From assembly GCA_964519955.1 (NCBI GenBank), contig CAZFLM010000027.1, positions 13,236 through 77,235 on the forward strand: a DNA stretch of 64,000 bases, read 5' to 3'. Positions 24,466-33,452 of this stretch are shown here, piece after piece. Below the pieces are notes generated by a model. It made no database searches and was not told the DNA's origin. It saw nothing but the letters and a program-made list of their open reading frames with translations. Both the position numbers and the translations under genes were made by a program. The DNA is from CAZFLM01 sp964519955 (lineage in GTDB: Bacteria > Armatimonadota > Chthonomonadetes > Chthonomonadales > CAJBBX01). Each line of letters begins with the position of its first letter. Position 1 is the first letter of the stretch.

Positions 24466-25855
24466 CGGGCAACAGCGGGTGCGTACTGGGGCGGGGGGTG
24501 GTCGCCAGGGCGTCGCGGCAGGTCGGCGCTCATCGATACGGGCTGGCTGGCTGCTCGCCGCGCTGCTGCTGGTCTCGGGCTGCTCGCTCAGCCGCGACGA
24601 GGGGCGGAAGGGCATCACGCTCGAAGTGGCCGTCTTCGAGGGCGGCTACGGCATCCAGTGGCACAAGAGCGTGGCGCGGCGCTACGAGCAGACGCACCCC
24701 GGGATCACGGTGAACCTGTGGGGCGACCCGCGCGTGGACGAGAAGCTCAAGCCGCGCGTGCTGCGGCGCAACCCGCCCGATCTGGCCTCCGCGAACCTGC
24801 CCGTCTGGAAGCTCATCACCGCCGGCAAGCTCTATCCGCTCGATGAGGCGCTGGACAGCCGGGCCTACGACCAGCCCAACCTGACGTGGCGGCAGTCGCT
24901 GGTGCCGGGCATCCTGGGCGACTTCCGCTACCAGGGCAAGACCTATGCGATCCCCGGCAGCCAGCACGCGTGGGTGTGCTGGTACAACCGCAAGCAGTTC
25001 CGCGAGCACGGATGGACGGAGCCCAAGACGTGGGGCGAGTTCACCGCGCTGTGCGACAAGATGAAGGCTGCGGGGGTGTCGCCGCTCGCGTTCCAGGGCA
25101 AGTACCCGGGCTATGCGTGGTCGACGCTGATGTCGCTCTATCAGCGGCTCGTGCCCTTCGAGCGGTGGTACGCGATGCAGGACCTGAAGCCGGGCGCGTT
25201 CCAGGACCCGGAGTTCATCCACGCGGCGCGCCTGACTCAGCAGATGGCCTCGCGCTACTTCGAGCCCGGCGCGCTGGCGATGACGCACACCGAGAGCCAG
25301 ATGGAGTGGGTGAACGGGCGCGCGGCGATGGTGTTCTGCGGGCTCTGGCTGAAGAACGAGATGAAGGCGGCGATCCCGCCCGACTTCGAGATGGCGTGTT
25401 TCCCGGTGCCCGCGGTCGAGGGCGGCAAGGGCGACCCGCGCGCCGTGTATGGCGGCGGCGCCGAGAACTTCTTCGTGTTCGCGGACGCCAAGCACCCACG
25501 CGAGGCCGCGGACTTCCTCAAGTTCCTCCTCTCGATGAAGAGCGCGCAGGCGTACACGCTTCGGCTGGATACGCTCTCGCCGGTGAAGGGTTCCGCGAAG
25601 GGCATCCCGATCTCCAAGGAGCTGAGCGGCGTCGTGGAGGTGCTGGACCGCAGCACACGCTACTACCAGGACAAGGTGACCGGGCTGTACCTGGAGTTCA
25701 ACTCGACCGTGGTGGAGGACGCGCTCTCGGGGCTGCTCTCGAGCCGCATCACGCCGGAGGAGTTCGGCAGGCGGCTGGAGGAGGGCATCGAGAAGGTGCG
25801 CCGGAACCCGGACATCTACAAGCCCGCGGCCATGGGGGTGCCGTCACTGCAATGA
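24458..25855 (+). CDS. Sugar ABC transporter substrate-binding lipoprotein (family 1, CUT1-type)
   Basis: 465 residues. The start GTG 24458 overlaps the previous stop. A long positively charged N-terminus leads to lipobox VSGC at about 39-42. The mature part is a classical extracellular solute-binding protein: VARRYEQTHPGITVNLW, then KTYAIPGSQHAWVCWYNRKQ, TWGEFTALCDKMKAAG, and NGRAAMVFCGLWL. It captures an oligosaccharide outside the membrane for the two permeases encoded next. No ATPase gene is in this operon, as is common for CUT1 systems that share one MsmK-type ATPase. Confidence 0.9.
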   Translation: MSSGQQRVRTGAGGGRQGVAAGRRSSIRAGWLLAALLLVSGCSLSRDEGRKGITLEVAVFEGGYGIQWHKSVARRYEQTHPGITVNLWGDPRVDEKLKPRVLRRNPPDLASANLPVWKLITAGKLYPLDEALDSRAYDQPNLTWRQSLVPGILGDFRYQGKTYAIPGSQHAWVCWYNRKQFREHGWTEPKTWGEFTALCDKMKAAGVSPLAFQGKYPGYAWSTLMSLYQRLVPFERWYAMQDLKPGAFQDPEFIHAARLTQQMASRYFEPGALAMTHTESQMEWVNGRAAMVFCGLWLKNEMKAAIPPDFEMACFPVPAVEGGKGDPRAVYGGGAENFFVFADAKHPREAADFLKFLLSMKSAQAYTLRLDTLSPVKGSAKGIPISKELSGVVEVLDRSTRYYQDKVTGLYLEFNSTVVEDALSGLLSSRITPEEFGRRLEEGIEKVRRNPDIYKPAAMGVPSLQ

Positions 25856-26727
25856 AGGGCCGCGAGCAGAAGCTGTTCATCCTGACATTCCTGGCTCCGC
25901 CGCTGCTGCTGTATGCGGTGTTCGTGCTGGTGCCGGCCGTGAATGCGTTCCGCTACAGCCTGACGCGGTGGGATGGCCTGGGCACGCCGGTGTGGGTAGG
26001 TCTCGGCAACTTCCGCGCCATCGCGGCGTCGGGCTCCGACTTCCTGCCGGCCATCGGCCACAACCTGTTTCTCACGTTCGTGCCGGGCGCCATCACGCTC
26101 TGCCTCGCGCTGTTCTTCGCGTACAGCATCCACCAGCGCATCCGGGGCGCCAAGCTGTTCCGCGTGGCGTTCTTCTTCCCGAACGTCATCAGCTCGGTGG
26201 CCATCGCGCTCCTCTGGGTGCTCATCTACAGCACCAGCAGCGTGGGCCTCCTGAACGGCCTGCTTAAGATGGCCGGGCGGCCGGCGATCCCGTTCACCGA
26301 GAGCGGCAACCTGCTCTGGGCGCTCGTGCCGATGATGGTGTGGACCGGCACCGGCTTCTTCATGGTGCTGTTCCTGGCGGCCATGGAGGGGATACCGGAG
26401 ACGTACTACGAGGCGGCCCGGCTCGACGGTGCGTCCAACCTGTCCCAGTTCCGCCACATCACGCTTCCGCTGATCTGGGACGTGCTGACGACCGGCATCG
26501 TGTTCCTGGTGGTCGGCGGCCTCAAGTTCTTCGACGCGATCTGGGTGATGGAGAACGGGCACCCGGCCAAGTCCACGCACACGATGTCCACGCTGCTGTA
26601 CTCCAAGGTCTTCCAGGAGTACAACGTCGGCTACGGCACCGCGATCTCCGTGCTGCTGTTCGTGCTCGTACTCGGGGCGACGGCGCTGAGCCTGAGGCTG
26701 ATGCGGCGAGAGAGGCTGGAGTACTGA
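25852..26727 (+). CDS. Sugar ABC transporter permease (MalF/UgpA-type)
   Basis: 291 residues with six predicted membrane segments, first at LFILTFLAPPLLLYAVFVLV. The EAA loop reads EAARLDGASNLSQFRHITLP, the contact site for the ATPase. ATG 25852 overlaps the previous stop (ATGA), and its stop overlaps the next start, so the importer is made as one translation unit. Partner of the permease at 26727. Confidence 0.92.
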   Translation: MKGREQKLFILTFLAPPLLLYAVFVLVPAVNAFRYSLTRWDGLGTPVWVGLGNFRAIAASGSDFLPAIGHNLFLTFVPGAITLCLALFFAYSIHQRIRGAKLFRVAFFFPNVISSVAIALLWVLIYSTSSVGLLNGLLKMAGRPAIPFTESGNLLWALVPMMVWTGTGFFMVLFLAAMEGIPETYYEAARLDGASNLSQFRHITLPLIWDVLTTGIVFLVVGGLKFFDAIWVMENGHPAKSTHTMSTLLYSKVFQEYNVGYGTAISVLLFVLVLGATALSLRLMRRERLEY

Positions 26728-27662
26728 TGGGCGCCGCCATGGGCAAGCTCGGCCTCGGCCTGAAGTACTTGTTCCTCACCGCCTACCTGCTCGCGGTGAT
26801 ATATCCCATGTGCTGGGTGCTCTACACGAGCGCCAAGAGTACGCGCGAGATCTACGCGAACCCGTTCGGCCTGCCGAAGGTCGTGATGGCTCCGAGCCGG
26901 GCGGCGGCCGGGCCGCTCATCGCCAACTACGAGAAGGCGTGGGTGGGGAGCCACTTCGGGACGTACTTCTTCAACAGCCTGTTCGTGGTCGGTATCAGCC
27001 TGACGCTCATCGTGGTGCTGGGCAGCGCCGCGGCCTATGTGCTCGCGCGGTTCGAGTTCCGCGGGCGCGGGTGGGTGTACTACCTCTTCCTGAGCGGCAT
27101 GCTGATCCCGATGCAGCTCATCCTGATCCCGCTGTTCTTTCAGTTCTCTGACATGGGCGAGTGGATGACGCGCCTCTTGGACCCGCCGGTGCATGCTCTC
27201 GGACTCGGCCACCTGACCGTGTCGCTCCACGACTCGCACGCCGGCCTGATCCTGATCTACGTGGCGGCGAGCCTGCCATTCACCGTCTTCACGCTCACGT
27301 CGTTCTTCCGCACGCTGCCGGGAGAGCTGCGCGAAGCCGCCCGCATCGACGGGGCGAGTGAGTATCGCACGTTCTTCTCGGTGATGATGCCGCTGGGGAA
27401 ACCTGGCGTCGTGACGATTGCCATCTTCAACTTCCTGGGCCTGTGGAACGAGTACCTCTTCGGCCTGGTGTTCCTGAGCAGCGACCGGCTCAAGACGCTG
27501 CCGCTGGGCCTCGCAAGCATCTCGATGCAGGCCCAGTACAAGAGCGACTTCGGTCTGCTGTTTGCCGGGCTCGTCATCGCGATGCTGCCCACCGTGCTGG
27601 TGTATGTCGTGCTGCAAGAGAAGCTGACCCGCGGAATCACGGCCGGCGCCCTCAAGGGCTGA
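26727..27662 (+). CDS. Sugar ABC transporter permease (MalG/UgpE-type)
   Basis: 311 residues, six membrane segments, with the EAA motif EAARIDGASEYRTFFSVMMP and the family's C-terminal TRGITAGALKG. The first segment is LFLTAYLLAVIYPMCWVLY. There is a relatively long periplasmic insert (GEWMTRLLDPPVHALG to HDSHAG) between segments 3 and 4. ATG 26727 shares one base with the stop of the first permease (TGATG). Confidence 0.92.
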   Translation: MGAAMGKLGLGLKYLFLTAYLLAVIYPMCWVLYTSAKSTREIYANPFGLPKVVMAPSRAAAGPLIANYEKAWVGSHFGTYFFNSLFVVGISLTLIVVLGSAAAYVLARFEFRGRGWVYYLFLSGMLIPMQLILIPLFFQFSDMGEWMTRLLDPPVHALGLGHLTVSLHDSHAGLILIYVAASLPFTVFTLTSFFRTLPGELREAARIDGASEYRTFFSVMMPLGKPGVVTIAIFNFLGLWNEYLFGLVFLSSDRLKTLPLGLASISMQAQYKSDFGLLFAGLVIAMLPTVLVYVVLQEKLTRGITAGALKG

Positions 27663-27689
27663 CCCGGACCTTACCCATAGAGAGAACCC

Positions 27690-29699
27690 ATGACCAAGCT
27701 CTACGCCGAGCCCTACGAGATCCCCGCCGCCGACCTCGGACCCGAGAACCCGCTGCCAATGTTCCGTGGGCCCGAGGACGACTGGGAGATGACCCTCGAT
27801 GACAGCGTGCCGGAGGAGGACCGGCGGCACCTGGGGTGGCGCACCGTGCACCGCGTCCTGCCGCACCGGATGCAGGACCAGTACAGCCGCAGCAAGCGCG
27901 TCCAGGGGCTCGACTCGCTCGTCCTGGAGAACGACCACCTGCGCGCACGGTTCCTTCCGCAGTACGGCGGCAAGCTCGCCTCGCTGGTTCACAAGGCGAC
28001 GGGCCGCGAGCTGCTCCAGCGCAACCCGGTCTTCCAGCCGGCGAACCTGGCGCTGCGGAACGCCTGGACGAGCGGCGGCATCGAGTGGAACTGCGGGCAG
28101 ACCGGCCACCACTACCTCACGTGCGCGCCTGTGTTCGCCGCCGAGGTGGAGGGGCCGGACGGCGAGCCGTGCCTGCGGCTGTACGAGTGGGATCGCGTGA
28201 AGGGCCACACGTGGCAGATCGACTTCATCCTCCCGGCGGACTCGGAGTTGCTCTTCGCGCGGATGCGCATCGTGAACCCGCACGACCACGAGATCGCCAT
28301 GTACTGGTGGACCAACATCGCGGTCGACGAGCGCGACGACATCCGCGTGCTGGTTCCGGCGGAGACCGCGCTGTGCAACCCGTACAGCAGGCCGATGTCT
28401 GTGGTCGAGATGCCGGTTGTGGATGGGCATGACGTGAGCTACAGCACCCGCACGCCGCATGCGTTCGACTTCTTCTCGCGCATTCCGGACGAGCGCCGGC
28501 GCTGGGTCACGGCGCTGGATCGCGACGGCACGGGCTTCTTCGAGGCGTCGACGGACCGGCTGCGGGGGCGGAAGCTGTTCTGCTGGGGCAACGGGCAGGG
28601 CGGCAAGCAGTGGCAGGAGTTCCTGGCCGAGCCCGGGCAGGCGTATATCGAGATCCAGGCCGGGCTGGCGCGCACGCAGATGGAAGCGGTGCCGATGCCG
28701 GCCAAGGCCGAGTGGACGTGGACCGAGGCGTTCGGCTACCTGCAGGCCGACCCGGTGCGCGTTCACGGCGACGACTGGGCCGCCGCCTGGCAGACTGCCG
28801 GGGCCGAGGTCGAGAAGGCGATCCCGGTCGATCGGCTCAACGAGCTGCATGCGACCTTCGCGGCGGTGACGGAGCGCGCGCCGAGCAAGGTGCTGCGCCG
28901 CGGCAGTGGCTGGGGCGCGCTGGAGCTGGCGCGGCAGCAAGCTGGCGGCGAAGTGGCCGGTTTGCCGAAGGCGCTGGTGTTCGACGCCGGCTCGATGGGC
29001 GAGGAGCAGGAGCCCTGGGCGGAGCTACTGCGCAATGGCGTGCTGCCTGAGCGCGAGGCGGCGGTGGAGCCGGGCGCCATCATGACCCAGCCGGAGTGGC
29101 AGGCCGTACTCGAGGGGAGCGTCAGGACCCTATCGGGCAGCCACTGGCTCTCCTGGTGGCACCTTGGCAACATGCGGATGGAGGCGCGCGACATAGAGGG
29201 CGCCGAGCAGGCGTGGAAGATGTCGGGCGTGCTGTGCCCGTCGGGATGGGCGCTGCGCAACCTGTCTGTCTGCGCTCAGCGGCGCGGCGAGACCGACGAG
29301 GCGCTCGACCTGATGCGCCAGGCATGGGAGCAGGGCCCCAAGGTGGCGCCGCTGGCCGTGGAGTATGCCCAGGCTCTCACGGCGGCGGGCCGCTTCCGTG
29401 AGGTACTCGACCTGGTCACCAACCTGCCGGAAGACGTGCGCCTCCACGAGCGGATCCTGCTGCTGTGGTCGAAGGCCGCGCTGGAGACCGGCGAGACCGA
29501 CGGCGTCGAGGGCATCTTCGAGCACGAGTTCGCGACCATTCGCGAGGGCGAGGTGACGCTGACCGACCTGTGGTTCTCGCTGCACGAGAAGCGCATCGCC
29601 GAGGCCGAGGGGGTGCCCGTGGACGAGGCGCTGCGGGAGCGCGTGCGCAAGGAGTGCCCGCCGCCTCGGAGCATCGACTTCCGGATGGCGGGCGAGTAG
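27690..29699 (+). CDS. DUF5107 (galactose-mutarotase-like) protein with TPR C-terminus
   Basis: 669 residues. The first 330 residues match the DUF5107 beta-sandwich: LENDHLRARFLPQYGGKLAS, then GGIEWNCGQTGHH and YWWTNIAVDE. The C-terminal 200 residues are TPR-like helices (SHWLSWWHLGNMRMEARDIE, ERILLLWSKAALETGETDGV). There is no signal peptide, so it should be cytosolic, where it may bind or epimerise the imported sugar. It starts 27 bases after the importer and is the last gene of that operon; GC-rich hairpin repeats follow its stop. Confidence 0.85.
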   Translation: MTKLYAEPYEIPAADLGPENPLPMFRGPEDDWEMTLDDSVPEEDRRHLGWRTVHRVLPHRMQDQYSRSKRVQGLDSLVLENDHLRARFLPQYGGKLASLVHKATGRELLQRNPVFQPANLALRNAWTSGGIEWNCGQTGHHYLTCAPVFAAEVEGPDGEPCLRLYEWDRVKGHTWQIDFILPADSELLFARMRIVNPHDHEIAMYWWTNIAVDERDDIRVLVPAETALCNPYSRPMSVVEMPVVDGHDVSYSTRTPHAFDFFSRIPDERRRWVTALDRDGTGFFEASTDRLRGRKLFCWGNGQGGKQWQEFLAEPGQAYIEIQAGLARTQMEAVPMPAKAEWTWTEAFGYLQADPVRVHGDDWAAAWQTAGAEVEKAIPVDRLNELHATFAAVTERAPSKVLRRGSGWGALELARQQAGGEVAGLPKALVFDAGSMGEEQEPWAELLRNGVLPEREAAVEPGAIMTQPEWQAVLEGSVRTLSGSHWLSWWHLGNMRMEARDIEGAEQAWKMSGVLCPSGWALRNLSVCAQRRGETDEALDLMRQAWEQGPKVAPLAVEYAQALTAAGRFREVLDLVTNLPEDVRLHERILLLWSKAALETGETDGVEGIFEHEFATIREGEVTLTDLWFSLHEKRIAEAEGVPVDEALRERVRKECPPPRSIDFRMAGE

Positions 29700-29818
29700 T
29701 CGCGGGGCGCCCCCCAGCCCCCAATTCTGGGGGAGTCTACGTGGTCGCGGGGCGGAAGGTGGTGCGGTGCGCCCCCCAGCCCCCAACTCTGGGGGAGTCT
29801 ACGTGGTCGCGGCTCAGA
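29700..29818 (+). repeat. Two direct copies of a C-rich hairpin repeat
   Basis: GCGCCCCCCAGCCCCCAATT followed by CTGGGGGAGTCTACGTGG occurs twice (about 29706-29757 and 29769-29813) with one substitution in the hairpin. CCCCCAG and CTGGGGG can pair, so the first copy may stop transcription of the operon ending at 29699. No gene lies in this interval. Confidence 0.8.
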
Positions 29819-29839
29819 CCGTGGGTGCGGGGTAGTGGG

Positions 29840-30616
29840 ATGGGCAAGCGACAGTGCCGCGACGACGGCTTCATCGCCACGGCGCCGCACTACCGGTATC
29901 GGACGCCGTACTCGCAGCAGGCCCTCGACTGGTTGGCTGAGACCTACGGCCTTGACGGGCGCGGGCGCCTGCTTGACGTCGGCTGCGGCACCGGGAACGT
30001 ATGCTTGCGGCTGAGTCACCTGTTCGAGGAGGTCGTCGCGGTGGACCCGAGCGCCCCCATGCTCGCGGAGGCGCGGCGTGTCGCGAGGGAGCGCGGCATC
30101 GGCAACGTGACGTTCGTGCAGGCGCGGGCGGAGGACCTGGCGGGCGAGGCCGGCCCGTTCCGGCTGGTCACCTTCGGCCAGGCGTTCCACCGAACGGATC
30201 GCGCTCGCGTGGCGGAGGCCGTGTACAGCCTGCTCGAGCTCGGCGGGGCGCTGGTCTGCCTGGAGCAGTCGAACGTATGGAATGGGGCGCTGCCGTGGCA
30301 TCGGGCGGTGATCGCGGTGCTGGTGCGGTGGGGGCTGTTGTCACCGAATGGCCCGACTGGTGAGCTGCACCAGGAGGTGCTCGCCCGGACTTCGTTCGGC
30401 CCGCCGCAGGTCGTCGGGTTCCGCGACGGGCACACCTGGACTGTCGAGACGCTGCTCGGGAACCTGCACGCGATGTCGTTCGCCTCGCCCGCCGTCCTCG
30501 GCGACCGGTGTGCGGCATTCGACGCAGACATCGCAGACGCGCTCCTCGCGTGCGACGCATCCGGCGAATACCGCGAGATCGTCGAGACGACCGTTATCAG
30601 CGCGACAAAGGCGTAG
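29840..30616 (+). CDS. Class I SAM-dependent methyltransferase
   Basis: 258 residues. Motif I reads LLDVGCGTGNVCLRL, followed by VVAVDPSAPMLAEAR (the acidic residue binding ribose) and FVQARAEDL, a Methyltransf_11 pattern. Residues ahead of motif I (HYRYRTPYSQQALDWLAETY) and the FGQAFHRTDRARV block place it near the small-molecule methyltransferases that resemble TehB/UbiE; the substrate is unknown. Its TAG stop at 30614-30616 is the first triplet of 80-bp element copy C. Confidence 0.88.
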   Translation: MGKRQCRDDGFIATAPHYRYRTPYSQQALDWLAETYGLDGRGRLLDVGCGTGNVCLRLSHLFEEVVAVDPSAPMLAEARRVARERGIGNVTFVQARAEDLAGEAGPFRLVTFGQAFHRTDRARVAEAVYSLLELGGALVCLEQSNVWNGALPWHRAVIAVLVRWGLLSPNGPTGELHQEVLARTSFGPPQVVGFRDGHTWTVETLLGNLHAMSFASPAVLGDRCAAFDADIADALLACDASGEYREIVETTVISATKA

Positions 30617-30693
30617 CCTGGCCAGCTCATGAGCCCCCCTGGACGGGTGCGGAGGCGCATCCCACCAGGGCGCTCGTGCAGCATCCAGGCTAG
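30614..30693 (+). repeat. 80-bp CTAG-ended palindromic element, copy C
   Basis: Begins TAGCCTGGCCAGCTCATGAG and ends GCATCCAGGCTAG; the core is GACGGGTGCGGAGGCGCATCC. Its first three bases are the stop codon of the methyltransferase gene. Confidence 0.88.
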
Positions 30694-30698
30694 TGCAT

Positions 30699-30729
30699 CG
30701 AACGGCCTCCCGCTGCGGGAGGCCGTTCG
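30699..30729. terminator. Strong intrinsic terminator between convergent genes
   Basis: A perfect 14-bp stem, CGAACGGCCTCCCG with its complement, and a three-base loop (CTG) is followed by TTT on the plus strand. It lies between the methyltransferase and the convergent thioredoxin-like gene and can serve both. Confidence 0.88.
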
Positions 30730-30750
30730 TTTGCCGGAACCAGCTGCCTG

Positions 30751-31827
30751 CTACTTCACCTCGTCGATGAGCTTCTCGACGGCCTTCTCCAGCTCTGCGC
30801 CCCGCAGGTCCTTGTGCCGGATGACGCCCTTGTGGTCCAGCACGTAGATCGTAGGCCAGCCGTGCACGTTCCACTTCGTCGCGAGCGGGCCTGAGGTCGA
30901 GCCGTCAACCACCTGCCGCCACGTAATGCCTTGCTCCTTGAGGATCTTGCCGAGGGCCGACCGGTCCCCGTCGCTGTTGATCCCGATGAGGGCGAATGGC
31001 TTCTCCTTCAGCTTGGCCACCATTGCCTTCTCTTCGGGGATCATCGCGCGGCAGGGTCCTCACCAGAAGCCCCAGAAGTCCAGGATGACCACCTTCCCGC
31101 GGTAGTCGGTCAGCTTGAACTCCGTACCGTTCTCATCCGTACCGGTGAAGTCCGGCGCGGTCTGGCCGATTTGCAGGTTGTCCAGCTCGAAGAGGAAGTC
31201 GGCGGCCCGCTTGGCATACGGGGTATCCGCGTACTTCTCCTTGAGCTGTACGAGGCATGCCCGCGCCTGGGCCGGGTCCTTCTTCCAGCTCCCGTACGGC
31301 GAGGCGTAGCCTTCCGCGAGTGCCGAGAGGGCCGCCGCCTTGACGCGCGCGTGTGGCGACTTCGCCAGCATCAGCTTGGCGGCGGCCACCGCTTCCGCCT
31401 CGATCCCGTTGGTCCACGGCAGCGCCTGCGCCACCTGCTCCATTCTGGGCGAGGCGATGTAGCTGGCCGTCAGCTCGGCCAGCGCCCTGCGCGTCGGCTC
31501 CACCATGGCGCGCTGCCCGGCGTTCTGCACGATCCACGCGAGTGCCTGCGCGCCGGCTTCGTTGCCCTTGTTCTTGGCGGCGAGCGCCTGGAACTTCGGG
31601 ATGAAGAGCTTCACCGGCTCCTTGGCCGGGTCGAGCGTGATCTTGGCGGCTTCCTCTTCGCTCTTTGCTTTGCGATAGGGCTCGAAGTAGCTCTGCTGCG
31701 CCGCCTGGAACTCGGACGCCAGCTTTGCGTAAGCTGGATCTTGCTTCGGTGGCTGCTGCTGCGCCTGGCCGCCGCCTGCGCAGGCGAGCGCCAGCAGCAT
31801 CGTGGCCGCAAGGATGCGTGCGTTCAT
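30751..31827 (-). CDS. Exported thioredoxin-fold (TlpA/AhpC-TSA-like) protein with in-frame UGA at the first catalytic Cys: candidate selenoprotein
   Basis: Read as one frame it has 358 codons: signal peptide (ATMLLALACAGGGQAQ), about 190 helical residues, then a redoxin domain from about 220 (LQIGQTAPDFTGTDENG). The active site reads DFWGFW-UGA-GPCRAMIPEE. The TGA at 31060-31062 (codon 256) stands exactly where thioredoxins have the first Cys of CxxC. The downstream part continues in the same frame with conserved features (ALIGINSDGDR, WPTIYVLDHKG). A relative at 52048 keeps Cys there. Either selenocysteine is inserted (UxxC, a known redoxin variant) or this is a nonsense change or error. 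A possible downstream stem is listed separately. Confidence 0.78.
31015..31059 (-). promoter_or_regulatory. Candidate SECIS-like hairpin directly after the in-frame UGA
   Basis: On the mRNA, GGACCCUGCC starting right after UGA can pair with GGCA, GGU and CC 33-45 bases downstream: nine pairs interrupted by small bulges, apex about 21 bases from UGA. Bacterial SECIS hairpins occupy this position, but the loop drawn by hand (22 bases) is larger than usual. Weak evidence. Confidence 0.3.
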
Positions 31828-31934
31828 TGGCTACCTCCCTGGTTCGCGCGGATGGCTCGTGTGTACCGATGCCGTCGACGAAGCTCAGGGGGCTCTTCTC
31901 GGGATCCGGCGGCGTTTCCTGCAGGCTGTCGCGG

Positions 31935-33443
31935 CTACCTCTTGCCGATGCTCACCACGTACGTCGTCACGGAGCGGGGCGGGACGGTGTCGGCGAAGTG
32001 GGCGGCGGCGATCGGTAGGTTGGCCAGCGGCGAGCAGTTCTCGGTTGGGGCGTCGGAGGTGCGCCAGACCTTCGCCTGCTTGCCGGTCTTGCCGAACGCG
32101 GAGAGGTCGAAGGAGTAGGGCTTGGCGTCGGCCAGCTCGTTGTGCACGACGATGGTTGCGCGCTTGCCGTCGGCGGAGAGGGCAGCGATGGCCCAGCGGT
32201 CGGGGCAGGAGAGGATGCGGTCGCCGGGGCGGATGAAGGCGGTGAACTGGCGGACCGCGTGGAAGCCCTTGCTGACGACCCACTCGCCCGGGCGGTAGGT
32301 CCTGCCATTCCACTCGACATCCGCATCGGTGGCGGCCTGCATGAGACCATAGGTGTAGTGGTACCACAGCGAGAACTGCAGCGGCTCGATGGGCTGCCAG
32401 AGCACCCACGCGCTGCATTTCAGGCGCCGGATGTCTCCCACGATGCCGCGCGTCAGGGGCAGGGCGCAGCGCATGTCGTTGGGGATGTAGCCGGCGTTCT
32501 CCCACTCGCGGCAGCTCAGCTCGGACATCCAGAGGGCGGGGATGCCCTTCGCCTTCGCCAGGTCGCGCAGGCGCTCCTGGGAGTCGATCTCTGTGTAGGA
32601 GTGGACGTTCAGGCGCTCGATGGTCCTCGCGTCCAGGCCGCCGCCGCTCCAGTTGCCCTCGTCCGGCTTGGTGAGCCAGTCCAGCGTGTTATAGGCCTGA
32701 CCCGCGCCGTTCTCGTCCGAGCAGGCGATGATCGGCGGGGCCTTCTGCTTGTCCAGCTCGATGCGCAGGGCCTTCAGCGTTTCGCCCTGTGCGCCCCACG
32801 TGAACTTGCACCCCTCCTGGCCGTTGGACTTGGGGTTCCACCACCAGGCGGTAGGCTCGTTGAAGGGCTCGATGGAGGCGAACTTCAGACCGCACGCCTG
32901 CTCCGTCCGGCGGGTCACATCGACGAGCCACTTCGCGAAGTCGCCCACCTTGGTGCGGTCGATGTTCTCCGCCCCGTTGTCGCCGCCGCGCGTGTTGCCG
33001 TTCCTGAGCATCCAGTGCGGCGGCGAGTTGGAGAAGATCTCGAAGGTGTTCGCGCCGAAGCGCTTCGCGAGCTTGAGGCAGGCCATCTGCCCGGCATCGC
33101 GCTCCGGGTGCCACGAGCCGTCCCGGTCGAGCGTGACGAGGACGGCAGCGCCCGGGCGGAAGGGCTTGCGGTCGGCGTCCGGGCTGGTGCCGCCCGCGTT
33201 GTACCGCGCGATGGTGAGGCCGAGGGCATCCGGGTCGCGGCTGAAGAGCAGGCGGCAGGCCTCCTTGCGCCTCGCCTCGTCCCACTTGTCCGTGAAGACC
33301 GCCCACCAGCAGAGGCTGGTGCCCCAGCCCTCCCACCTTGGCACATCGATCCTGGCGGGGTCGAGGACGACCGTCTCGGCGCCAGCCGGGGCGACGCAGA
33401 GGGTGAGGACGATGGCGAAGAAGAGAGCCTGCAGGGTCGACAT
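31935..33443 (-). CDS. Secreted GH30-family glycoside hydrolase (beta-1,6-galactanase-like)
   Basis: 502 residues with a signal peptide (LFFAIVLTLCVAPAGA). It opens with GWGTSLCWWAVFTDKW, a hallmark of the GH30 subfamilies that act on galactan-type chains. The acid/base is in SIEPFNEPTAWWW (E196) and the nucleophile in PALWMSELSC (E308). The C-terminal beta-domain (AALSADGKRATIVVHN) is the GH30-associated side domain. I infer endo- or exo-action on beta-1,6-linked galactan or a similar hexosan. Downstream on the same strand of the TIM-barrel and small membrane genes, nine bases from the latter, so possibly co-transcribed. Confidence 0.87.
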   Translation of the reverse strand: MSTLQALFFAIVLTLCVAPAGAETVVLDPARIDVPRWEGWGTSLCWWAVFTDKWDEARRKEACRLLFSRDPDALGLTIARYNAGGTSPDADRKPFRPGAAVLVTLDRDGSWHPERDAGQMACLKLAKRFGANTFEIFSNSPPHWMLRNGNTRGGDNGAENIDRTKVGDFAKWLVDVTRRTEQACGLKFASIEPFNEPTAWWWNPKSNGQEGCKFTWGAQGETLKALRIELDKQKAPPIIACSDENGAGQAYNTLDWLTKPDEGNWSGGGLDARTIERLNVHSYTEIDSQERLRDLAKAKGIPALWMSELSCREWENAGYIPNDMRCALPLTRGIVGDIRRLKCSAWVLWQPIEPLQFSLWYHYTYGLMQAATDADVEWNGRTYRPGEWVVSKGFHAVRQFTAFIRPGDRILSCPDRWAIAALSADGKRATIVVHNELADAKPYSFDLSAFGKTGKQAKVWRTSDAPTENCSPLANLPIAAAHFADTVPPRSVTTYVVSIGKR

Positions 33444-33452
33444 GCTGGTCGG

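Noticed and set aside
30751..31044. Separate 97-residue gene downstream of a stop
   Set aside because: The frame continues without a break from the upstream part apart from one TGA, and the domain is incomplete on its own.
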